DNA from: Elusimicrobia bacterium GWA2_62_23
GTDB lineage: Bacteria > Elusimicrobiota > Elusimicrobia > Elusimicrobiales > UBA9959
Reading direction: 5' to 3'
Length of the DNA stretch: 64,000 nucleotides
Assembly: GCA_001799635.1 (NCBI GenBank)
Contig: MGTV01000019.1
Coordinates: forward strand, 1 to 64,000
Below, in pieces: positions 43,228 through 51,488 of this stretch; positions within the stretch are counted from its first letter, which is position 1; every line of letters starts with the position of its first letter. The translations under genes were made by a program, and so were the position numbers. A model generated the notes under the pieces. It had not been told where the DNA came from and did not search any database. It saw only the letters and a program-made list of their open reading frames with translations.

Positions 43228-44952
43228 ATGAAACTCACCGTGAACGGAAAACCAGTAGAGGCCCAGGCGGGGGAAACCCTGCTCACCGTGCTGCGCCGCG
43301 AAGGCGTGCACGTGCCCACCCTCTGCCACATGGAAGGCATGCTCCCGTCGGGCGCCTGCCGCATCTGCGTGGTGGAAGTGGAAGGGCAGGCCAACCTGAT
43401 CCCCAGCTGCTCCTTCCCCGCGGCCGAGGGCATGAAGATCCTCAGCAACAGCCCGCGCGTCATAAACGCCCGCCGGACGGTGGTGGAACTGCTCCTGGGC
43501 AGCCATCCCGACGACTGCCTCTACTGCGCCAAACAGCCCACCTGCGACCTGAACCGCCTCAGCCGCGACTACGGCGTTACCAGCCGCCGCTTCCCGGTGA
43601 CCCGCAAGAAAAAGCCGCTCGATATCTCCAGCCCCTCCATCTCGCGCGACCCGGACAAGTGCATCCTTTGCGGCAAGTGCGTGCGCGTCTGCGAGGAAGT
43701 GCAGAGCGTGGCCTGCATAGACTTCGTGAAGCGCGGCTCGGACTCCTTCATAGGCTGCGCCTTCGATTCCAGCCTCAACGTCTCCTCCTGCATCAACTGC
43801 GGGCAGTGCATCAACGTCTGCCCCACCGGCGCGCTGATGGAGAAGAGCGACATACAACCGGTCATGGACGCCCTGGCCGACAAGAACAAGTACGTGGTGG
43901 TGCAGCACGCCCCGTCCATCTCGGTCTCGCTCGCCGAAGAGTTCGGGCTGCCGGCCGGCAGCGACGTGAACGGCGTGATGACCGCCGCCTTCCGCAAGAT
44001 GGGCTTCAAAGCCGTCTTCGACACCTCCTTCGCCGCCGACCTCACCATCATGGAGGAGGCCAGCGAGCTTGCGCACCGCATCAAGAACGGCGGGGCGCTG
44101 CCCATGTTCACCTCCTGCTCGCCGGGCTGGATCAAGTTCATAGAGACCTTCTACCCCGAGATGCTGCCCAACCTCTCCACCTGCAAGAGCCCCCAGCAGA
44201 TGCTCGGCGCCATGATCAAGACGTACTACGCCAAGAAGCAGGGCCTCAACCCCGCCAAGATGGTCAGCGTCTCGGTAATGCCCTGCACCGCCAAGAAATT
44301 CGAGGTGACCCGCCCCGAGATGGGCCGCGACGGCTATCCGGACATCGACGCCGTGCTCACCACCCGCGAGCTCGCCCAGATGCTGCGCATCTACGGCATC
44401 GACCTCAAGACCCTGCAGCCCGAGGAACCCGACATGCCCTTCGGCGACCGCAGCACCGCCGGCAAACTGTTCGGCGCGTCCGGCGGCGTCATGGAGGCCG
44501 CCCTGCGCACCGCCCACTTCCTGCTGACCGGCAAGGAACTGGGAACGCTCAAAGTGGAGGCCGTGCGCGGCCAGGCGGGCATCAAGGAAGCCAAACTAAA
44601 GATCGGCGCCCTGGAGGCCGGCGTGGCCGCCGTCAGCGGCCTCGGCAACGCCCGCAAGCTCATAGACGAGATCAAGAACGGGCGCAAGGACCTCCACTTC
44701 ATCGAGATCATGACCTGCCCCGGCGGCTGCATCAACGGCGGGGGGCAGCCTTTCGCCCGCAACAAGGCGGCCATAGTGGAGCGCATGCGCGCCCTCTACA
44801 ACATCGACGCCACGGAGAAGCTGCGCACCTCGCACGCCAACAAGGCCGTGCAGTCGCTCTACAAGGACTTCCTCGGCAAGCCGCTCGGCGAGAAGAGCCA
44901 CCACCTGCTGCACACGAAGTATTCGAAGCGCAAGGCGGCCGACGTGGCGTAG
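43228..44952 (+). CDS. hydA: [FeFe]-hydrogenase catalytic subunit HydA
   Basis: The 574-residue subunit has, in order, a NuoG-like [2Fe-2S] domain (C33, C44, C47, C61), the His-Cys3 [4Fe-4S] site (H93, C97, C100, C106), a 2[4Fe-4S] ferredoxin (C145-C155, C188-C198), the H-cluster domain and the small C-terminal domain (HHLLHTKY). H-cluster motifs: L1 TSCSPGW (295-301), L2 MPCTAKKFE (351-359), L3 MTCPGGCINGGGQ (495-507). L1 has Ser where TSCCPxW has its second Cys; whether this is normal for the trimeric enzymes I cannot verify. With HydB and HydC it forms a group A3-like cytoplasmic enzyme coupling H2 to NADH and ferredoxin. Confidence 0.94.
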   Translation: MKLTVNGKPVEAQAGETLLTVLRREGVHVPTLCHMEGMLPSGACRICVVEVEGQANLIPSCSFPAAEGMKILSNSPRVINARRTVVELLLGSHPDDCLYCAKQPTCDLNRLSRDYGVTSRRFPVTRKKKPLDISSPSISRDPDKCILCGKCVRVCEEVQSVACIDFVKRGSDSFIGCAFDSSLNVSSCINCGQCINVCPTGALMEKSDIQPVMDALADKNKYVVVQHAPSISVSLAEEFGLPAGSDVNGVMTAAFRKMGFKAVFDTSFAADLTIMEEASELAHRIKNGGALPMFTSCSPGWIKFIETFYPEMLPNLSTCKSPQQMLGAMIKTYYAKKQGLNPAKMVSVSVMPCTAKKFEVTRPEMGRDGYPDIDAVLTTRELAQMLRIYGIDLKTLQPEEPDMPFGDRSTAGKLFGASGGVMEAALRTAHFLLTGKELGTLKVEAVRGQAGIKEAKLKIGALEAGVAAVSGLGNARKLIDEIKNGRKDLHFIEIMTCPGGCINGGGQPFARNKAAIVERMRALYNIDATEKLRTSHANKAVQSLYKDFLGKPLGEKSHHLLHTKYSKRKAADVA

Positions 44953-44972
44953 GCGCGGACGACAAGGGTGGA

Positions 44973-45115
44973 CGGGGCTTTGCTCCGCGAACCCGTTGGG
45001 GAGGGGGGTGGGTATGGCGCGATAGCGACATAACCACCGCAGTGCCTCCAGCCGCAGGCTGGAGGGGAACCGCGCAACGGTTCCCTGCAGTCCGGGTTCG
45101 CGGGGTAAAGCCCCG
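44973..45115. repeat. Nested-palindrome element, family 1, copy B
   Basis: A 143-bp element between hydA and the sensor-kinase gene with 23-bp inverted arms (44973-44995 and 45093-45115, two mismatches). Inside are CCGTTGGGGAGGG, an imperfect hairpin beginning GGTGG and ending CCACC (about 45007-45038), a perfect CCTCCAGCC-GCA-GGCTGGAGG hairpin (45045-45065) and GGGAACCG-N5-CGGTTCCC (45065-45085) followed by CTGCAG. It is the same order as copy A read on the minus strand. Confidence 0.85.
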
Positions 45116-45150
45116 GACGCCCCCCAGTGAGCAGTAAGTAAGGCAACGAT

Positions 45151-47184
45151 ATGACACCCGAGACGAACCCGCTGGTAAGGACCATAAAAGAACGCTGCAA
45201 GGCGTGCTATACCTGCGTGCGCGGCTGCCCCGCAAAGGCCATCCGCATCTCGGGCGGCCAGGCCGAGGTCATCAAGGAGCGCTGCATCGGCTGCGCCAAC
45301 TGCGTGCTGATGTGCAGCCGCGGCGCCAAAGAGACCCTGGATTCCATCCGCGCGGTAAAAGCCCTCCTCGCCTCCGGCGCGCCGGTGGCCGCCGCCCTGG
45401 CCCCCAGCTTCCCCGTGGAGTTCGGCGGCATAGACCCCCTGCGCTTCGCCGGCATGCTGAAGGCCCTCGGTTTCAAGTACGTCTGCGAAGTGGCCTTCGG
45501 CGCCGACATGGTGTCCCTGCAGTACCGCAGGCTCATCAACGAGAACCCCGGCAAGAAATTCATCAGCACGGCCTGCCCGGCGGTAGTCTCCTTCGTGGAG
45601 AAATACCATCCGTCGCTCGTCGCCAACCTGGCGCCGATAGTTTCGCCCATGGTGGCCCAAGCGCGGGTGATACATGAGACATACGGGCGCGACGTGAAAG
45701 TGGTCTTCATCGGTCCCTGCGTCGCCAAGAAGGAGGAGACCGCCCGCAACACGGCCGACATCGACGAATCCATCACGTTCGTGGAACTGCGCTCCATCCT
45801 CAAGGAAGCCGGCGTGGACCGCAACACCGCGCTCGATTCGCAGTTCGACCCGCCGCACCCGGCCAAGGGCGTGCTCTACCCCATGGGCGGGGGACTGCTG
45901 AACTCCGCCGAACTGGAGGAGGACCTGCTGAGCGGCCGTTTCCTGTCGTCGGAAGGCCTGGAGAACTTCCCCGAGGTCCTCAAGAACCTCGAGCACGGCG
46001 ACATAGACGCGGATTTCATAGACCTGCTCTGCTGCAACGGCTGCATCATGGGCCCCGGCATCAGCGTCAAGACCTCCAAACACGCCCGGGAAGCGGCCCT
46101 GCGCCGCTACGCCCGCAAGAGCTACTTCAGCATCCGCCTCAACGACTGGGAGGAGAGCGTGCGCCGCTTCCGCAGCCTGGATTACAGCGCCTCTTTCGCG
46201 CCCGAGGACCAGCGCATGAAAGTCCCCGGCGCCGACGCCCTCAAGGCCGTCCTGGCAAAGATGGGCAAGGTCAGGCCCGAGGACGAGCTGAACTGCGGCG
46301 CCTGCGGCTATCCCACCTGCGTGGAGCACGCCGTGGCCATCATCCGCGGCATCGCCGAAAGCGAGATGTGCCTGCCTTACACCATCGAGCGGCTGAAAAC
46401 CACCGCCGACGAACTCACGGTCTCCTACAACCAGCTCGCCAAGACCAAGCAGGCGCTGATGCAGAGCGAGAAACTGGCCAGCATGGGCCAGCTGGCCGCC
46501 GGCGTGGCCCACGAGCTCAACAACCCGCTCGGCGTGGTGCTGCTCTACGCGCACCTGCTCGCCGAGCAGTGCGACAAGGATTCCCGCGTTTTCTCCGACG
46601 CCAGGATGATCACCGAGCAGGCCGACCGCTGCAAGAAGATAGTAGGCGGGCTCCTGAACTTCGCCCGCAAGAACAAGCCCTTCTTCCGGCAGACCAGCCT
46701 GGTGCGCCTCATAGACAACTATTTCAAGACGGCGCCGGTCCCGGCTTCCCTTAAGGTGACCGTGGACCGCTCCGGCGAGGACCTGCAGGCCGAGATGGAC
46801 CCGGACCAGATCATCCAGGTGCTCACCAACCTCATCACCAACGCTGTGGAGGCCATGGGCGGCTCCGGCGGCCTGACGGTACGGACCTTCGCCGAGCGCG
46901 AGAGCGTGTGCTTCAGCGTCGCCGACACCGGCTGCGGCATAAAGCCGGAGAACATAAAAAAGATCTTCGAGCCGTTCTTCACCACCAAACAGATAGGCAA
47001 GGGCACGGGGCTGGGCCTGGCGGTGTCCTACGGCATAATCAAAGTGCACCGCGGCAGCATCGCCGTGCAGAGCAATTCCGATCCCGCCACCGGGCCGACC
47101 GGCACCACGTTCACGGTAAAGCTGCCGCGCGTGGCCAAGGACGCCGGGGCCATAAAGATGAAGACCGAAGCGGCCGGGAAATGA
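45151..47184 (+). CDS. [FeFe]-hydrogenase-like H2 sensor fused to histidine kinase
   Basis: The 677-residue protein has a 2[4Fe-4S] ferredoxin (C16-C26, C45-C55), then an H-cluster domain (about 65-330) with altered motifs: L1 STACPAV (C142; Ala at the proton-relay position), L2 GPCVAKKEE (C190), L3 [12 protein letters not shown] (C294/295, C298). A [4Fe-4S] 'Fes' domain follows (C382, C385, C390, C407; [10 protein letters not shown]), then a coiled coil, HisKA with H454 ([12 protein letters not shown]) and HATPase ([32 protein letters not shown]). This is the layout of kinase-linked group C sensory hydrogenases. It probably reads H2 and phosphorylates the regulators encoded at 47209 and 47612. 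No membrane segment. Confidence 0.9.
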   Translation: MTPETNPLVRTIKERCKACYTCVRGCPAKAIRISGGQAEVIKERCIGCANCVLMCSRGAKETLDSIRAVKALLASGAPVAAALAPSFPVEFGGIDPLRFAGMLKALGFKYVCEVAFGADMVSLQYRRLINENPGKKFISTACPAVVSFVEKYHPSLVANLAPIVSPMVAQARVIHETYGRDVKVVFIGPCVAKKEETARNTADIDESITFVELRSILKEAGVDRNTALDSQFDPPHPAKGVLYPMGGGLLNSAELEEDLLSGRFLSSEGLENFPEVLKNLEHGDIDADFIDLLCCNGCIMGPGISVKTSKHAREAALRRYARKSYFSIRLNDWEESVRRFRSLDYSASFAPEDQRMKVPGADALKAVLAKMGKVRPEDELNCGACGYPTCVEHAVAIIRGIAESEMCLPYTIERLKTTADELTVSYNQLAKTKQALMQSEKLASMGQLAAGVAHELNNPLGVVLLYAHLLAEQCDKDSRVFSDARMITEQADRCKKIVGGLLNFARKNKPFFRQTSLVRLIDNYFKTAPVPASLKVTVDRSGEDLQAEMDPDQIIQVLTNLITNAVEAMGGSGGLTVRTFAERESVCFSVADTGCGIKPENIKKIFEPFFTTKQIGKGTGLGLAVSYGIIKVHRGSIAVQSNSDPATGPTGTTFTVKLPRVAKDAGAIKMKTEAAGK

Positions 47185-47208
47185 TCTAAGCAGCGACAGG
47201 AGAATATT

Positions 47209-47619
47209 ATGACCGACAAGAACAAGCTAAAGATCCTCGTAGTGGAGGACGACCCCGACATGATGGAACAGATGAAGATCTACCTGGAGTCGGAGGATTA
47301 CGAAGTGGTGGCCGCCTCCACGCAGAAGGAAGCCGAACCGCTGATAAAGCCCGGCGCCTTCAACGCCGCCGTCCTGGACCTGATGATGGAGAACCCGGAT
47401 TCGGGCTTCGTGCTGAGCCACAAGATCAAGAAAATGGACCAGGGGCTCCCGGTCATCATCGTGACCTCCGTCACCAAGGAGACCGGCTTTTACTTCGACA
47501 AAGCCCGCGATCCCAAGGCCTGGATCAAGGCCGACGCCATCATCCACAAAGAACTCCGTTTCGAGCAGCTCAAAGCCGAGCTGAAGCGCCTCCTGGGCGC
47601 GGGTGAGCGTCATGCCTGA
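47209..47619 (+). CDS. Stand-alone response regulator next to the H2-sensor kinase
   Basis: The 136-residue single receiver domain has VEDDPDMMEQ, phosphoacceptor D57 (AVLDLMMENPDSGF), TS in VTSVTKE and a Lys at IHKEL. The insertion after the phospho-Asp matches the regulator at 39709. It starts 24 nt after the sensor kinase with AGGAG as Shine-Dalgarno and overlaps the next gene by 8 nt. It is the most direct candidate for phosphotransfer from the sensor; how it signals further is not visible. Confidence 0.9.
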   Translation: MTDKNKLKILVVEDDPDMMEQMKIYLESEDYEVVAASTQKEAEPLIKPGAFNAAVLDLMMENPDSGFVLSHKIKKMDQGLPVIIVTSVTKETGFYFDKARDPKAWIKADAIIHKELRFEQLKAELKRLLGAGERHA

Positions 47620-48778
47620 CCCCCTGCCCGTCCACCCGCTGGACGTACTCATAGTCGACGACGAAGCCGGCATGCGCGCGGGTGCTGCGCGTTCGCTCGA
47701 GGGCTTTTCCGTGGCGCTGCCCGACTTCAACGAGACCGTGACCTTCGCGGTGCGCTCCGCCTCCACCGGCGAAGAGGCCCTGGCCCAGCTGAAGGCCAAG
47801 AGCCCGGATATCCTGCTGCTGGATTATAAACTTCCCGACATGACCGGCATAGACGTGCTGGCCGCCGCCCCCGGGGCGGGGGACTTCCTGACCATCATGA
47901 TCACCGCCTTCGCCTCGCTGGAAGTGGCCGTCACCGCCACCAAGCGCGGCGCCTTCGATTTCCTGGCCAAACCCTTCACACCGGAGGAACTGCGAGCCAC
48001 CATCTCCAAGGCGGCCCGCAGCATCTACCTGCACCGCAAGGCCCGCAAGTTAGAGGAAGAGAAGCGCCAGGTGCGCTTCGAATTCATCTCGGTGCTCGCG
48101 CACGAGCTGAAGAGCCCGCTGGCCGCCGTGGAAGGCTACATGCATTTAATGAAGGAACGCATGAAGGGGCCAGAACTCGAGTCCTACGACTCCATGATAG
48201 AGCGCTCCGTCACCCGCATCGGCGGCATGCGCAAGCTGGTCATGGACCTGCTGGACCTCACCCGCCTCGAGTCCGGCAAGAAAAAACGCACCCTGGAGAC
48301 CGTGGACCTGGCGAAAGCCGCCGCCCTGGCCGCCGAAGGCGTAGCGGCCATGGCCGAGGCGAAGAAGGTCGCGGTGGAACTGAAAGTCCCCGCCGGGCTC
48401 AGCATGACCGCCGACGCCGGCGAAGTGGACATGATACTCTCCAACCTGCTGACCAACGCCGTAAAATACAACCGCGAAGGCGGCCGGGCCGCGCTGGAGC
48501 TGGAGCGCAGCGGCGGCGCCATAGCCCTGCGCTGCTCCGACACCGGCATAGGCATGACCGAGGAAGAACTGGGCCGCCTGTTCGGCGAATTCGTGCGCAT
48601 GAAGAACGAGCACACCCGCAACATCGACGGCAGCGGCCTCGGCCTGTCCATCCTGAAAAAAGTAGTAAAGCTTTACGGCGGCGACGTAAAAGTGCGGTCC
48701 AGGTACGGCGAAGGCACGGTCTTCGAGCTCACCCTCAAAGACGCCCCCGTCCCCGCCGCAGTCGAACCAGTGCACTAG
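47612..48778 (+). CDS. Receiver-histidine kinase hybrid (REC-HisKA-HATPase)
   Basis: The 388-residue protein begins with a receiver domain (VDDEAGMRAGAARSL; D71 in LLLDYKLPDMTG; K in FLAKPFTPEEL), then a coiled coil and HisKA with H164 (SVLAHELKSPLAAVEGY) and HATPase (LSNLLTNAVKYN, DTGIGMTEEE, GSGLGLSILKKV). A receiver placed before the kinase core suggests that phosphorylation of D71 controls kinase activity, making a cascade: H2 sensor, then this protein, then another regulator. I prefer the ATG at 47612 over a GTG at 47603. Confidence 0.88.
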   Translation: MPDPLPVHPLDVLIVDDEAGMRAGAARSLEGFSVALPDFNETVTFAVRSASTGEEALAQLKAKSPDILLLDYKLPDMTGIDVLAAAPGAGDFLTIMITAFASLEVAVTATKRGAFDFLAKPFTPEELRATISKAARSIYLHRKARKLEEEKRQVRFEFISVLAHELKSPLAAVEGYMHLMKERMKGPELESYDSMIERSVTRIGGMRKLVMDLLDLTRLESGKKKRTLETVDLAKAAALAAEGVAAMAEAKKVAVELKVPAGLSMTADAGEVDMILSNLLTNAVKYNREGGRAALELERSGGAIALRCSDTGIGMTEEELGRLFGEFVRMKNEHTRNIDGSGLGLSILKKVVKLYGGDVKVRSRYGEGTVFELTLKDAPVPAAVEPVH

Positions 48779-48797
48779 AAGACCTGTCGGGTTTGGA

Positions 48798-48919
48798 GGG
48801 GCTGGCGGGGTGTTACCCCGCGGCCCCAGTTGGGGAGGGAGGCTCCAGCCCGAAGGGCTGGAGGGAACCGCGCAACGGTTCCCCGGGTCTGGGGCTAGGG
48901 GTAACACCCTGACGGCCCC
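48798..48919. repeat. Nested-palindrome element, family 1, copy C
   Basis: A 122-bp element between the receiver-kinase gene and hydG. Arms of 22 bp (48798-48819 and 48898-48919) pair with three mismatches. Inside are GGCCCCAGTTGGGGAGGG, a perfect CTCCAGCCC-GAA-GGGCTGGAG hairpin (48843-48863) and GGGAACCG-N5-CGGTTCCC (48863-48883). GCCCCAG and CTGGGGC extend the outer stem. The arms resemble copy A more than copy B. Confidence 0.85.
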
Positions 48920-48935
48920 GAACCAAGGAGACCTT

Positions 48936-50414
48936 ATGCAACCCGTTACCGTTAACGCAGACACCTATGTAGAGTACCTCAAGAACGGCGCAGACTTCAT
49001 TGACGATAAAGCCCTGAAAGCCGCCCTCGCCGCCCCGGCCCCCACGGCCGCGCGCGTGCGCGAGATCCTCGCCCGCTCGCTCGCCGTCTCAGAAGCCCTC
49101 CCTCCCGAAGACGCCGCCGCCCTCCTCGCCGTCACCGACCCCGGCCTCCTTGAAGAGATCTACCAGGCCGCCAGGGACGTAAAGCGCAAAGTCTACGACA
49201 ACCGCGTCGTCACCTTCGCCCCGCTCTACGCCTCCAACTTCTGCGTCAACAACTGCCTCTACTGCGGCTTCCGCACCGGCAACACCGGCGCCGTGCGCCG
49301 GAAACTCTCCATGGCCGAGATAAAGGCCGAAACCGAAGCCCTAGCCGGGCGGATAGGCCACAAGCGCCTCATCTTCGTCACCGGCGAGCACCCCGCCACC
49401 GGCGCCGAATATATCGCCGAGGCCATGAAGACCATCTACGCCGTGAAGATGCCCACCCGCCGCGGCTTCGGCCAGATCCGCCGCGTGAACGTGAACGCGG
49501 CCCCGATGAGCGTGGAAGACCTCAAGGTCCTCAAAGAGGCGGGCATAGGCACCTACCAGGTCTTCCAGGAGACCTATGACCGCGAGCTTTACTCAAAGCT
49601 TCACCCCGGCGGCACGCCCAAGGCTGACTACCGCTGGCGCCTCTACGTCATGCACCGCGCCTTCAAGGCCGGCATAGACGACGTGGCCCTGGGCGCCCTG
49701 TTCGGCCTGAACCCGGACTGGAAGTTCGAAGTGCTGGGCCTGGTGGCCCACGCGCGCGAACTGGAAGCCAGGTTCGGCATCGGGCCGCACACCATCTCCT
49801 TCCCGCGCCTCGAAAGCGCAGACGGCACCAGCCTGCCAGCCAGCAGCCTGAAGAACGTCTCCGACGCGGATTTCAAAAAGCTCGTGGCCGTGCTGCGGCT
49901 CTCGGTCCCCTACGCCGGCATGATCGTCACCGCCCGGGAACGGCCGGAGACCATCCGCGAAGTAATAAGCATGTGCACCCAGCGCGACGCCAGCACCCGC
50001 ATAGGCATAGGCGCCTATTCAGAGCGCTACGGCGCCCAGGAAGCCGAACGCCAGCAGTTCATGCTGGGCGACACCCGCTCCCTCGACGAAGTGATAGGCG
50101 AATTGGCCGACCTCGGGCACATCACCTCCTTCTGCACCTCCGGCTACCGCTGCGGCCGCACCGGCGATCACATCATGAAACTGCTCAAGAGCGGCCACGA
50201 GAGCCGCTTCTGCAAGCTCAACGCCGTGCTCACCTTCCGAGAATGGCTCGACGACTTCGCCTCCGACGCCACTAAGGCGAAGGGCGAGGCCCTGATAAGG
50301 CGGGAACTGAACGAGATCCGCGCCCGCGCGGCCCATTTCCCGCCGGAGACCGTGAAGATGCTGGAGGCCTACTACGCCCGCATCGAAGGCGGCGAGCGCG
50401 ACCTGTGCTTCTGA
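48936..50414 (+). CDS. hydG: [FeFe]-hydrogenase maturase HydG (radical-SAM tyrosine lyase)
   Basis: The 492-residue protein makes the CO/CN Fe synthon from tyrosine. The radical-SAM motif CxxxCxxC is at C103, C107, C110 (NFCVNNCLYCGF). The C-terminal end (GGERDLCF) and YGAQEAERQQF block are HydG rather than ThiH. The auxiliary-cluster motif is unusual: HydG normally has CTxCYR with a third Cys 23 residues on (CX2CX22C), but here C400-TSG-YR-C406...C426, so the second Cys is Gly403 and a new Cys appears three residues later. The start ATG at 48936 follows AAGGAG. It lies just after repeat copy C and 8 bp before hydE. Confidence 0.93.
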   Translation: MQPVTVNADTYVEYLKNGADFIDDKALKAALAAPAPTAARVREILARSLAVSEALPPEDAAALLAVTDPGLLEEIYQAARDVKRKVYDNRVVTFAPLYASNFCVNNCLYCGFRTGNTGAVRRKLSMAEIKAETEALAGRIGHKRLIFVTGEHPATGAEYIAEAMKTIYAVKMPTRRGFGQIRRVNVNAAPMSVEDLKVLKEAGIGTYQVFQETYDRELYSKLHPGGTPKADYRWRLYVMHRAFKAGIDDVALGALFGLNPDWKFEVLGLVAHARELEARFGIGPHTISFPRLESADGTSLPASSLKNVSDADFKKLVAVLRLSVPYAGMIVTARERPETIREVISMCTQRDASTRIGIGAYSERYGAQEAERQQFMLGDTRSLDEVIGELADLGHITSFCTSGYRCGRTGDHIMKLLKSGHESRFCKLNAVLTFREWLDDFASDATKAKGEALIRRELNEIRARAAHFPPETVKMLEAYYARIEGGERDLCF

Positions 50415-50421
50415 GGCTGCT

Positions 50422-51411
50422 ATGGAACGAGACGAGATCATTAAAGCCCTTTCCCCGGACACGGACCCGGCGCCGCTCTTCGCCCTGGCGGACAAGGTGC
50501 GCCGGGAAACCGTAGGCGACGGCGTGCATCTGCGCGGCCTCATAGAATTCTCCAATTACTGCCGCCGCCGCTGCTACTACTGCGGCATCCGCGCCGGCAA
50601 CACCCGGGTGCGCCGCTACCGCCTCAGCCCCGAAGAGGTCCTGGACTGCGCCCGTACCGCCGTACGCCTGAACTACAATACCGTGGTGATGCAGTCCGGC
50701 GAGGACGCGCACTGGGGGCCCGCCGGGCTGGCCGCAGTAGTGGAACGCGTAAAAACCGAGACCGGCCTGCCCATCACCCTGTCGGTGGGAGAACATTCGA
50801 AAGAGGATTACCGGCTGCTGCGCTCGGCAGGCGCGGACCGCTTCCTGCTGCGCTTTGAGACCTCCGACCGCCGCCTGTTCTCAATGCTCAAGCCGGATTC
50901 TGATTACGACAACCGCTTCCGCTGCCTCGCCTGGCTGAAGGAAGCCGGCTTCCAGGTGGGCTCCGGCGTAATGGCCGGCCTGCCCGGCCAGACCGCCGAG
51001 AGCATGGCCGACGACATCCTGCTCTTCAAGAAACTGGAACTGGATATGGTGGGTATCGGCCCCTTCATCGCCAACCCCGACACCCCCATGGCCGGAGCCG
51101 TGAACGGCACGCTGGACCTGGGGCTGCGCATGGTGGCCCTCACCCGCATAGTGACGCGGGACACCCATATCCCGGCGACCACGGCCATGGGCAGCATAGA
51201 CCCGCAGGGCCGCCAGAAGGCCCTTAAATGCGGCGCCAACGTGCTGATGCCCAATATCAGCCCGACGGAACACCGGGTGGACTATAGCCTTTACCCCGGC
51301 AAGATCTGCACGAACGAGGCGCCGGAGCACTGCGCCGGCTGCGTGGACGCGATGCTCAAGTCCCTCGGCCGCGAGCGCGCCGAAGGCTACGGGCACAGCC
51401 TGAAAATTTAA
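50422..51411 (+). CDS. hydE: [FeFe]-hydrogenase maturase HydE (radical SAM)
   Basis: The 329-residue radical-SAM enzyme has CxxxCxxC at C47, C51, C54 (NYCRRRCYYCGIRAGN) and the optional auxiliary [4Fe-4S] site CX7CX2C at C296, C304, C307 (CTNEAPEHCAGC). HydE acts on the HydG product in building the di-iron subcluster with its azadithiolate bridge. Length and motif spacing are typical. It follows hydG closely and lies before a partial repeat and hydF. Confidence 0.93.
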   Translation: MERDEIIKALSPDTDPAPLFALADKVRRETVGDGVHLRGLIEFSNYCRRRCYYCGIRAGNTRVRRYRLSPEEVLDCARTAVRLNYNTVVMQSGEDAHWGPAGLAAVVERVKTETGLPITLSVGEHSKEDYRLLRSAGADRFLLRFETSDRRLFSMLKPDSDYDNRFRCLAWLKEAGFQVGSGVMAGLPGQTAESMADDILLFKKLELDMVGIGPFIANPDTPMAGAVNGTLDLGLRMVALTRIVTRDTHIPATTAMGSIDPQGRQKALKCGANVLMPNISPTEHRVDYSLYPGKICTNEAPEHCAGCVDAMLKSLGRERAEGYGHSLKI

Positions 51412-51418
51412 ATACGCC

Positions 51419-51468
51419 GGAGGGGCCGCCGGGTATTCCCCTAAGGCCCCAGTTGGGGAGGGGGCCCC
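51419..51468. repeat. Partial family 1 element, copy D
   Basis: A 50-bp stretch between hydE and hydF reads like the left half of copy C, including GGAGGGGCC, GGGTATTCCCC and GGCCCCAGTTGGGGAGGG. The GGGAACCG hairpin and right arm are absent. Confidence 0.7.
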
Positions 51469-51488
51469 GACGAGATGAGGAACTGCTT

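Noticed and set aside
44596-47049. Very long open frame (over 800 codons) on the minus strand opposite hydA and the sensor kinase, and similar long frames elsewhere
   Set aside because: In high-GC DNA the opposite frame of real genes stays open. These frames have no Shine-Dalgarno, no recognisable domain and biased, repetitive composition, while the plus strand encodes clear Fe-S enzymes.
48936-50414. ThiH tyrosine lyase of thiamine synthesis
   Set aside because: The C-terminal auxiliary-cluster region, the ERDL-type end and the hydE/hydF context identify HydG.
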